NCBI GenBank assembly: GCA_947036475.1
Contig: CAMQRG010000046.1
Coordinates: 1 to 11,616 of the forward strand
Direction: 5' to 3'
DNA from: an uncultured Clostridia bacterium
GTDB lineage: Bacteria > Bacillota > Clostridia > Lachnospirales > Anaerotignaceae
DNA: 11,616 nt
Below, piece after piece: positions 5,586 to 11,616 of this stretch (position 1 is the stretch's first letter; every line of letters starts with the position of its first letter). A program made the position numbers and the translations under genes. Under the pieces are notes generated by a model, which saw only the letters and a list, made by a program, of their open reading frames with translations, did no database searches and had not been told where the DNA came from.

Positions 5586-7022
5586 TTACGAGTGTTTTCG
5601 TTTCTCTATTTCAAATGTGCCAAAGTCCATTTCAGCGGCTTCAAGAATTACTGTTCTGCCAAAACGCGTTTCAAGCTGTTTCAGCCAGTAGTCTTTTTCA
5701 CCCGCAAACGCCCGCAGAAGTCTGCCGTCTGCGCGGACGAGTATCTCATTATAAATTGTATTCGCAAAGATGCTTTCTGCCTGCCGCCGCATTTTCGTTA
5801 CGGTCCAGTCGATAGAGGGCAAACGTCCCGTTCCTTCGCAGGCGCGGCATTTTGTTGTCATCTGCCGCCGGAGAGAAGGGCGTGTTTTTTTCCGCGTTAC
5901 CTGCATCAGACCCAGTTCCGTCATGCCGACAACAACGGTTTTGATTCTGTCTTTTTTTACTGCGGATTCCAGCCTGCGGGTCAGCTCCTGCTGATTTTTT
6001 TTCTCCGGCATATCAATAAAATCAATAATGATGATGCCGGAAAGATTCCGCAGACGCATCTGTTTTGCGGCTTCTTCTGCTGCTTCAAGGTTTGTGCGGA
6101 AGATGCTTTTTTGCAGGTCGCCGCGCCCTGCTGCCTTTCCTGTGTTCACATCTATGACGACACAGGCTTCGGTTTCTTCGATTACAAGGAAACCGCCGCT
6201 TTTCAGCCAGACTTTTTCCTCAAGGGCTTTTTCGCTCTGCCGCTCCAGAAAGTATGCTTCAAACAGCGGTGTTTTTTCGGTGTGGAGCCGCAAAACGGGC
6301 TGTCCCTCTCCGCCGAAATCGTCTGTTTCCAGCAGGGAATGGTAAGCGGCTTCGTCATTCAGGACAAACTCGTCCACATCGGCGGAATAAAAATCCCGCA
6401 CAGCCTGACGGACAGGCTGGCTTTCCTGCAAAAGCAGGGCGGGCGGCAGGGCAAACGTCCCTTTTTCCAGCTTTTTGCATTTTTCCAGCAGCAGGGCAAT
6501 TTCGTTTTCATATTCTTCCTGAGTGCGGTTCTCGCCGTTTGTGCGCACGATTGCGCCGCAGCCTTCCGGCAGGAGCGCGCGCACGGTCCGGCGTATCCGC
6601 TCCCGCTCCGCAGAATCTGTAATTTTGCGGGAAATGCCGATTTCCCCATTATCTCCGGGCAGGAGTACAAGAAATTTTCCGGGAAAAGAAAACCGGTTCG
6701 TCAGCACTGCGCCCTTTGAACCGGCCGCGTCCTTTTCCACCTGTAATATCAGAGTATCCCCGGGCTTGGGGCGCGCGGGATTCTTCCCTTCATCGGAAAC
6801 GGCGCGTGCCGCACCATAGTAATAATAGCCGTTTTTTTCCGCTCCAATATCCACGAATGCCGCCTGTAGATTTGGAACTACGCTGGCCACGCGCCCTGCG
6901 TAAACATTTCCCAACAGGCTTTCATCGCGTTTACTTTCATAATATAATTCTACAAGTTCCCCGTCCTCTGCCAGAGCGATTCGGGTGAGGTCTTTGGAAA
7001 TATCCATCAAAACCCGTTTCAA
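5586..7022 (-). CDS. rng: RNase E/G-family endoribonuclease
   Basis: RNase G-type enzymes cut single-stranded A/U-rich RNA and take part in mRNA decay and rRNA maturation in the cytoplasm. The 478-residue product matches RNase G in length (489 in E. coli). It shows an S1 domain (about 36-115, with GNVYAGRVASVVPNLQAAFVDIG), the catalytic DNase-I-like region with VVIDVNTGK (Asp291) and IIIDFIDMPEK (Asp334), and a zinc-link pair CRAC (Cys392, Cys395) in TTKCRACEGTG. The start is TTG at 7022-7020, supported by AGGAGGT 5 nt before it; the next ATG, five codons in, lies too far from that site. It lies 41 nt after the ABC-F gene with no terminator between, so they are probably co-transcribed. The rplU/rpmA neighbours often seen with rng in Firmicutes are missing. 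A MITE-like element abuts its stop codon. Confidence 0.94.
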   Translation of the reverse strand: MKRVLMDISKDLTRIALAEDGELVELYYESKRDESLLGNVYAGRVASVVPNLQAAFVDIGAEKNGYYYYGAARAVSDEGKNPARPKPGDTLILQVEKDAAGSKGAVLTNRFSFPGKFLVLLPGDNGEIGISRKITDSAERERIRRTVRALLPEGCGAIVRTNGENRTQEEYENEIALLLEKCKKLEKGTFALPPALLLQESQPVRQAVRDFYSADVDEFVLNDEAAYHSLLETDDFGGEGQPVLRLHTEKTPLFEAYFLERQSEKALEEKVWLKSGGFLVIEETEACVVIDVNTGKAAGRGDLQKSIFRTNLEAAEEAAKQMRLRNLSGIIIIDFIDMPEKKNQQELTRRLESAVKKDRIKTVVVGMTELGLMQVTRKKTRPSLRRQMTTKCRACEGTGRLPSIDWTVTKMRRQAESIFANTIYNEILVRADGRLLRAFAGEKDYWLKQLETRFGRTVILEAAEMDFGTFEIEKRKHS

Positions 7023-7063
7023 TGCGCACCTCCTGTTTCAGCCGTATGCGTGATACTTTCGGC

Positions 7064-8524
7064 TTACAAAGCAATGATTTTGGTTGCCGCCGCGTCTTGG
7101 AACACCCTGTCATGCTCGACAAGAAGCATGGTCGGGGCATATTCCGCAATCAGCTGTTCAATCTGTCTGCGGGAATAAATATCAATAAAGTTCAGCGGCT
7201 CGTCCCAGATATACAGATGGGCTTTTTCGCAGAGGCTGCCTGCAATCAGCGTTTTCTTTTTCTGCCCGCTGGAAAAATCCCAAATATCCTTTTCAAACTG
7301 CGCCCGCTCGAATCCGAGTTTCCGGAGCAGAGCTTTGAACAGGCTTTCGTCAATCCCATGCGTACAGGCATATTCCGAAAGGGAGCCGCGCAGATGGGAA
7401 GTGTCCTGCGGGACATAAGAAATCACCATGCCGGAGGCTTTTGTCAGCGTCCCTGTATATGCGACAGGTTCACCTGCCAGCAGCTTCAGCAGGCTGCTTT
7501 TTCCGCAGCCGTTTTTCCCATGCAGAAAAATACGTTCGCCCCGGCGTACTTCAAAACTGACGGGGGCGCAGACGGGCACGCCGCCGTATTCCGGCGTAAC
7601 GCCCTCAAAACGCGCCAGTACCTCGGCATGGTGTATGAGCGGGGAAATTTTGAGGTCCTCTGCGGTTTCCGTATTCCGCAGGAGTGCGGATTTTTCCGAA
7701 ATGGCTTTTTTCTGGCGGGATTCGATGCATTTGGAACGCTTCATCATTTTTGCCGCCATGTGCCCGACATAGCCTTTGTCCGCCGCGCCGGCTTTGGAGG
7801 CTTCTACCTTGTCAGACCATACCGCGGTACGCTTTGCGGAATTTTCCAGCCGCCTGATATCTTTTTTCAGCCGCTTGTTCTGTGCGGCTTCGGATTCCTG
7901 CTGTGTTTCAAAATTTTCCAGCCATGAGGAAAAATTCCCGTTCTGTACCTCGATATTCGTCCGGTTCAGCGCGAGGATATGGTCGACACAGCAGTCCAGT
8001 ACGTTCCGGTCGTGTGAAACCAGTATAAAGCCCTTTTTCTTTTTCAGATATGCTGCCACGCTTTCCCGCGCGCCGCTGTCCAGATGATTGGTCGGCTCGT
8101 CGATAAGCAGGAAATGCCCTTCGTTCAAAAAAAGAGCGGCAAGCAGTGCTTTTGTCTGTTCGCCTTTGGAAAGCGTATCAAAGGACTGCCAGAGAATTTC
8201 CGGCGCAACGTCCAAAAGGGATAATTCACGCATCAGCTCCCATTCCTCCGCGGCAGGGCAGATATCCGAAAGGACCTCCACTGTGAGGCGGCTTTTTTCT
8301 GAAACAGGGTAGGGGAAATAATCAAACTGTACAGATGATGAAATCGTCCCGGCATATTCATATTTACCCAGCAGAAGGTTCAGGAAGGTTGTTTTTCCCC
8401 TGCCGTTTCTGCCTACAAAGCCCAGCTTCCAGTCTGTATCCAGTGTAAAGCTGACGTTTTCAAAAATATTTTCGATGCCGGAGGGATAAGAAAATGTAAG
8501 GTTTTCCACTTTAATCATTGACAT
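7064..8524 (-). CDS. ABC-F ribosomal protection protein, Lsa type
   Basis: ABC-F proteins are soluble twin ATPases that bind the ribosomal E site; members of the Lsa branch displace lincosamides, pleuromutilins and streptogramin A. The 486-residue product has Walker A GRNGRGKT (38-45), signature LSKGEQ (118-123) and Walker B LLIDEP (139-144) in the first domain. The second has GKNGCGKS (336-343), FSSGQ (417-421) and LYIWDEP (437-443). A basic linker (about 205-300) is the antibiotic-resistance region. Stretches such as DTDWKLGFVGRNGRGKTTF and HMAAKMMKRSK are close to Lsa proteins as I recall them. No membrane segments are present, so it is not a transporter. AAAGGAG lies 10 nt before the ATG. 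Resistance is inferred from family; the spectrum cannot be read from sequence, and housekeeping roles are known for other ABC-F branches. Confidence 0.94.
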   Translation of the reverse strand: MSMIKVENLTFSYPSGIENIFENVSFTLDTDWKLGFVGRNGRGKTTFLNLLLGKYEYAGTISSSVQFDYFPYPVSEKSRLTVEVLSDICPAAEEWELMRELSLLDVAPEILWQSFDTLSKGEQTKALLAALFLNEGHFLLIDEPTNHLDSGARESVAAYLKKKKGFILVSHDRNVLDCCVDHILALNRTNIEVQNGNFSSWLENFETQQESEAAQNKRLKKDIRRLENSAKRTAVWSDKVEASKAGAADKGYVGHMAAKMMKRSKCIESRQKKAISEKSALLRNTETAEDLKISPLIHHAEVLARFEGVTPEYGGVPVCAPVSFEVRRGERIFLHGKNGCGKSSLLKLLAGEPVAYTGTLTKASGMVISYVPQDTSHLRGSLSEYACTHGIDESLFKALLRKLGFERAQFEKDIWDFSSGQKKKTLIAGSLCEKAHLYIWDEPLNFIDIYSRRQIEQLIAEYAPTMLLVEHDRVFQDAAATKIIAL

Positions 8525-8582
8525 AAGGCATCAACTCCTTTCATTGCCGTGAAATGAGGTGATAAAAAAGTGGGACGCTGAC

Positions 8583-8612
8583 AGTATAGCACAGCCTTTC
8601 GGCGGCGCGCAA
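8583..8612 (-). promoter_or_regulatory. Promoter of the ABC-F / RNase G pair
   Basis: On the minus strand TTGCGC (8612-8607), an 18-bp spacer and TATACT (8588-8583) preceded by TGC form an extended -10 promoter. The leader would be only about 50 nt. Within it ATGAAAGGAGTTGATGCC opens a nine-codon frame that holds the gene's ribosome site and ends inside its first codons. Confidence 0.6.
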
Positions 8613-8660
8613 GGGCGGAAAGGGGAAACAATGGAAATGTAATACAAATGTAACAGAAGC

Positions 8661-8681
8661 CTGCTTTCAGCCGGAAAGCAG
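8661..8681 (-). terminator. Hairpin after the CDF gene, possible terminator
   Basis: CTGCTTTC and GAAAGCAG form a perfect 8-bp stem with a 5-nt loop, about 37 nt after the CDF stop. The following minus-strand bases have only scattered T's. A second pairing, TAAGGATT (8692-8699) with AATCCTTA (8720-8727), overlaps the stop codon. Either could slow or end transcription; neither is a textbook terminator. Confidence 0.4.
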
Positions 8682-8717
8682 TAAGCGGCAGTAAGGATTC
8701 TGCCCTGTGCCGCCGCT

Positions 8718-9608
8718 TCAATCCTTAGGATTGACATGTACCATGCAGTGCTTTACTTCCTCGAAGCTGTTTTCGATTGCTTCATGCACGCGCTCTGCTA
8801 TAACATGTGCATCTCGCAGGGGGAGTTCACCGTCTGCCGCAATTTCCACATCGACATAAATCCGCGCGCCGAACAGACGAGTCTGCAAACGGTCAATACC
8901 CAGTACGCCTTCCTGTGCTGTGATGACGCGCCGCATATTTTCCAACGTTTGCGCGTCGCAGGCCGTATCCATCATTTTATCCACAGCGTCTTTGAAAATT
9001 TCATAAGCCGCTTTTACGATAAAAACGCAGATGATAACACTGGCGATGGGGTCGCAGACGGGATAGCCCAGCCGCGCCCCGATGATGCCCGCCATACTGC
9101 CGACAGAGGAAAGGGAATCCGAACGGTGGTGCCATGCGTCTGCCATCAGTGCGGCAGAATTAACCTTTTTTGCAGCGCTTCTTGTGTACCAGTACATGGC
9201 TTCTTTGACCAATATGGAAAGAATTGCTGCTGCCAGAGCAAGCAGACCGGGGGCTTCCAGAGAGATGCTTTCCTGCCCGATGATTTTGCGGAACCCTGCC
9301 AGTCCTATGGCAAAGCCTGTAATACAGAGAATCATTGACAGAAGGATAGCTGCGACACATTCAATCCTCTCGTGCCCGTACTGGTGGTTTTCGTCGGATT
9401 CCTTTCCGGCCAGACGATATCCGACCATCACGACAACCGTACTGAAAACATCGGACGCGGAATGTATCCCATCTGAAACCATTGCGCCGGAATGCGCGAG
9501 AAAGCCTGCCAGTACCTTGAATATGGAAAGCGCGATGTTCGCCGCCATACTGTAAAAGGATACCCTCATCACAATTTTTTCGTTTTGCTTTGCCTGACTG
9601 TCTGCCAT
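8718..9608 (-). CDS. Cation diffusion facilitator (CDF) metal exporter
   Basis: CDF transporters are dimeric membrane antiporters that export divalent metals such as Zn, Fe, Mn, Co or Ni. The 296-residue product has hydrophobic segments near 16-38, 52-64, 84-106, 119-137, 166-178 and 184-205, then a soluble domain from about 210 that fits the ferredoxin-like dimer domain. Candidate metal ligands are His49/Asp53 in DGIHSASD and His160/Asp164 in DAWHHRSD, the HxxxD pairs of helices 2 and 5; YGHER (77-81) is also typical. The ATG at 9608 is chosen because AGGAGG lies 7 nt before it; the frame is open 32 codons further upstream, but that extension crosses the likely promoter. The metal cannot be assigned. 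It is a single-gene unit divergent from the sulfatase gene. Confidence 0.93.
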   Translation of the reverse strand: MADSQAKQNEKIVMRVSFYSMAANIALSIFKVLAGFLAHSGAMVSDGIHSASDVFSTVVVMVGYRLAGKESDENHQYGHERIECVAAILLSMILCITGFAIGLAGFRKIIGQESISLEAPGLLALAAAILSILVKEAMYWYTRSAAKKVNSAALMADAWHHRSDSLSSVGSMAGIIGARLGYPVCDPIASVIICVFIVKAAYEIFKDAVDKMMDTACDAQTLENMRRVITAQEGVLGIDRLQTRLFGARIYVDVEIAADGELPLRDAHVIAERVHEAIENSFEEVKHCMVHVNPKD

Positions 9609-9629
9609 GCTTCTTCCTCCTGCCTGTGC

Positions 9630-9642
9630 GGAACACTGTTCC
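9630..9642. promoter_or_regulatory. Dyad GGAACACTGTTCC, possible operator
   Basis: This is a perfect 13-base dyad (6-bp arms around a central C). It sits just downstream of the start expected for the proximal CDF promoter (near 9646) and upstream of the ribosome site, where a repressor could block transcription. The binding protein is unknown. Confidence 0.35.
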
Positions 9643-9652
9643 ATTTTATAGT

Positions 9653-9682
9653 ATTGTATCATTTTTGCGCTGGAAATTTCCA
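9653..9682 (-). promoter_or_regulatory. Proximal CDF promoter with overlapping dyad
   Basis: On the minus strand an extended -10, TGATACAAT (9661-9653), follows a weak -35 TGGAAA (9682-9677) at 18 bp. The -35 lies inside TGGAAATTTCCA (9671-9682), a perfect 12-base palindrome, so a factor bound there would cover the promoter. Confidence 0.45.
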
Positions 9683-9799
9683 TGTTTTGCTCTGTTTTCC
9701 ACAAAAAAATGCGTCTGTAAAAACGAAAGCCGTTCCATATCTGCCTCCATCTGCCTGCTGAATCCTTTGGGTAAATGGGGACTTTTTATAATTCCATCT

Positions 9800-9828
9800 A
9801 TTCTATGCTTTCGTTTCTGCTTTGTCAA
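9800..9828 (-). promoter_or_regulatory. Distal sigma-A promoter toward the CDF gene
   Basis: On the minus strand a consensus TTGACA (9828-9823), a 17-bp spacer and TAGAAT (9805-9800) form a strong vegetative promoter. It would give a leader of about 185 nt before the CDF start. Confidence 0.6.
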
Positions 9829-9905
9829 GAAAAAACGCTGGACAGAATGGGGCGCAGCGGACAATGCTGTTTTCTTCATTTTTGATTAAATTTTACAGCC
9901 TTTTC

Positions 9906-9934
9906 TTGAAAATCTTTCCGGTGAATGCTAGAAT
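9906..9934 (+). promoter_or_regulatory. Extended -10 sigma-A promoter of the sulfatase gene
   Basis: TTGAAA (9906-9911), a 17-bp spacer and TAGAAT (9929-9934) preceded by TGC form a strong promoter. Transcription would start near 9941, giving a leader of about 45 nt before the ATG at 9986. Confidence 0.7.
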
Positions 9935-9985
9935 TAAGGTTATCTGTAAAAACGCATGGTATCGTATGAAAAGAGGTTTCTGAAT

Positions 9986-11573
9986 ATGAATGTTTTTCGC
10001 GAAATGCAGAATGAAATAGAAGAATTTTTCCACAGCAGCCGTCTGACAAAGGCGGTCCTGTGGCTTTGCGTGGCTGTTTTCCCGATTTATCTGACGCTTA
10101 CCTGCAATTTCCTTTCTTATGGCTCGGGGGACAGACTTCATACGCTGGTGTATGAGCAGACCGGTTCGTTTATGTTCGGCCTGTTTCTGGTTGCGCTTGT
10201 TTTTCTGGCCTTCGCCTGCCTGTTCCGCAGAGTATTTACAGCGGCGTTGATTTCCGCTGTTATTTTTACGGTAATGCCTTTGGTTGATTATTTCAAATCC
10301 AATATACTGCGGGAGCATTTCCTCCCATGGGATTTGCTGCTGGCAAAAAATGCGGACAGCTTCACGCAGTTCCTGACTTCCCTTGTTGTGCCGGACGCAG
10401 TTTGGGAGGTGGTCGGCGGCACAGTGTTTTATCTGCTGTTTCTGTTTCTGGCGCGTCCTGTCCTGCCCGGAAAGCAGCGTTACCGTATTGCCGGTACGCC
10501 CGTATTGCTGATTTTCCTGTATTTTTTTGTGGGAAACCCTTCCGTACGTGAATCGGCGTATGAGGCTGTTTTCGGGATTTCTCTGGATGAGGCAATGGAC
10601 CAGGATACCAACTACACAAAGCATGGATTTCTGACTGCTTTCGCACTGAATTTCGGCGCGCTGAACATGACGGAGCCGCAGCATTACAGTAAAGCGTATG
10701 TCGAGCATGTGTTTGAAAAGTATATTCCGGAAAATGCAGATGCGGCGGATTTCCAGAATCCTGACGTTATCGTTGTGCTTTCGGAATCCTTCTGGGACCC
10801 CTCGGCATTACAGAACGTAGAGTTTTCCAAAGACCCTCTGCAAAATTATCATAGAATTGCAGAAAACCACCCCAGCGGGTCTATGGTTTCCTGCACATTC
10901 GGCGGCGGGACAGTCCGCCCGGAATTTGAGATACTGACGGGTATGACAACGAATATGCTGCCGCCGGGCAATGTTCCCTATCAGCAGTATGTATTCAGCG
11001 ATATTTTTTCCTATGCCCGTTTATTCAAAGAACTGGGATATGACGCCCTTGGAATCCATACATACCAGAAAACATTTTATGAACGGGAACGGGCGTATCC
11101 GCTTCTGGGTTTCGATGATTTCCTCGGGGAGTACGATATGCATGCCGAACACCACTGGAACAGCGGACCGTATATTACAGATGAAACCATTGCGGAAGAA
11201 ATCATTTACCAGCTGGAACAGCCGCATGAAACAGGGCTGTACCTGATGGCAATTACCATGGAAAACCATGGGCTGTATTTTGATAAATATAAGCCGTTCG
11301 ATTGGGACATTCGTGTGAAATCAGATGTGCTTTCTGAGCGCGAAACAAATATGCTTCAAAATTATCTGAAGGGCGTGAGCGATTCTGACCGTGCGCTTGG
11401 CGTATTGTATGATTACATTATGGCAAGGGAAAAACCGACTGTTCTGCTGTGGTACGGCGACCACCTTCCTACGCTTGGCGATGAATTTAAGCCCTACACA
11501 ACAACAGGCACTATTTCCTCCCCGACAGCGGCAGAGTGGAACGAAGAAGAAAAATATACCATGTTCTCCACAC
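9986..11573 (+). CDS. LTA-synthase-family membrane sulfatase (3' end missing)
   Basis: LtaS-type enzymes move glycerol-phosphate units from phosphatidylglycerol onto lipoteichoic acid or related glycans on the outer face of the membrane. The first 529 residues are genomic. About five hydrophobic segments (22-42, 62-80, 83-101, 136-156, 168-183) precede an extracellular sulfatase/alkaline-phosphatase-fold domain from about 258. Likely metal and catalytic residues are Glu267 in VVLSESFWD, Thr309 in FGGGTVRPEFEILTG (the nucleophile position) and Asp492-His493 in WYGDHLP. AAGAGG at 9971-9976 lies 9 nt before the ATG. The last whole genomic codon ends at 11572; after it the frame reads adapter, with no stop. 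The family usually extends somewhat further, so a short C-terminal part is missing. It could act on another phosphoglycerol polymer rather than LTA. Confidence 0.9.
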
Positions 11574-11616
11574 CTGTCTCTTATACACATCTCCGAGCCC
11601 ACGAGACGCTACGCTA
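11574..11616 (+). other. Illumina Nextera adapter, read-2 side (artefact)
   Basis: CTGTCTCTTATACACATCT (11574-11592) is the reverse-complement Tn5 mosaic end, CCGAGCCCACGAGAC (11593-11607) the read-2 adapter, and GCTACGCT (11608-11615) matches a standard Nextera i7 index, followed by the first A of the P7 arm. None of this is genomic. Confidence 0.98.

Larger units (their letters stand above)
9609..9985. promoter_or_regulatory. Divergent intergenic region between CDF and sulfatase genes
   Basis: This 377-bp gap holds regulatory sequence and no gene I can support. It contains two minus-strand promoters, one plus-strand promoter and two dyads (listed separately). It also has a 10-bp inverted repeat, AAACGAAAGC at 9721-9730 and its complement at 9807-9816, the right arm lying inside the spacer of the distal CDF promoter. 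CTGTAAAAACG occurs twice, at 9715-9725 and 9944-9954. The leader from the distal CDF promoter would be about 185 nt; I could not match it to a riboswitch class. Confidence 0.6.

Noticed and set aside
5592..6719. A 375-codon plus-strand open frame opposite the RNase gene
   Set aside because: It is a shadow of the RNase E/G coding sequence, rich in Cys and Phe from antisense codons.
9609..9704. Longer CDF start at 9704
   Set aside because: The extension would cover the likely proximal promoter and dyads; the ATG at 9608 has an ideal AGGAGG site and the usual family N-terminus.
9609..9793. Riboswitch in the CDF leader
   Set aside because: I looked for manganese- and nickel/cobalt-type signatures and found no convincing conserved core or terminator switch; a covariance-model search (Infernal against Rfam) would settle it.
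9893..10708. A 271-codon minus-strand open frame opposite the sulfatase
   Set aside because: The plus-strand frame encodes a clear LTA-synthase-like protein with promoter and ribosome site; the minus frame has neither.

Overview
The window is a linear contig whose two ends are sequencing adapter. Bases 1-45 are the end of the Illumina P5 arm, an 8-base index and the Nextera read-1 transposon end. Bases 11574-11616 are the Nextera read-2 end plus an 8-base index. Only about 46-11573 is genomic. The genes point to a spore-forming, moderate-GC member of the Clostridia, most likely Lachnospiraceae-like: a germination protease (gpr), the Firmicute block yicC-remA-gmk-rpoZ, an Lsa-type ABC-F protein, an RNase E/G and an LTA-synthase-like sulfatase. 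I would not name a genus from this alone.

Plus-strand block (46-3770): gpr stands alone with a possible sporulation-type promoter. A clear vegetative promoter (TTGCTA, 17 bp, TATAAT) then starts yicC-remA-gmk-rpoZ, which cover RNA turnover, a biofilm/matrix regulator, GDP synthesis and the RNA polymerase omega subunit. remA and gmk are 6 nt apart and gmk and rpoZ overlap by 7 nt, but yicC and remA are separated by a 195-bp palindromic element made of six tandem hairpins. A bidirectional terminator closes the block.

Minus-strand block (3792-9608): three transcription units are read right to left. A CDF metal exporter has a long upstream region with two possible promoters and two dyads. An Lsa-type ABC-F ribosome-protection protein is followed, 41 nt later and with no terminator, by an RNase E/G-family enzyme starting at TTG. 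An FMN-binding glutamate-synthase-like protein has its own extended -10 promoter. A 115-bp MITE-like element with inverted-repeat ends and a TTA duplication sits exactly at the stop codon of the RNase gene.

Right end (9906-11573): a divergent promoter drives a membrane LTA-synthase-family sulfatase that runs off the genomic insert. Its apparent last 13 residues are translated adapter.

Most of the window is ordinary core genome. The least explained items are the two non-coding repeat elements (2261-2455 and 5471-5585); I did not find a new multi-gene system.
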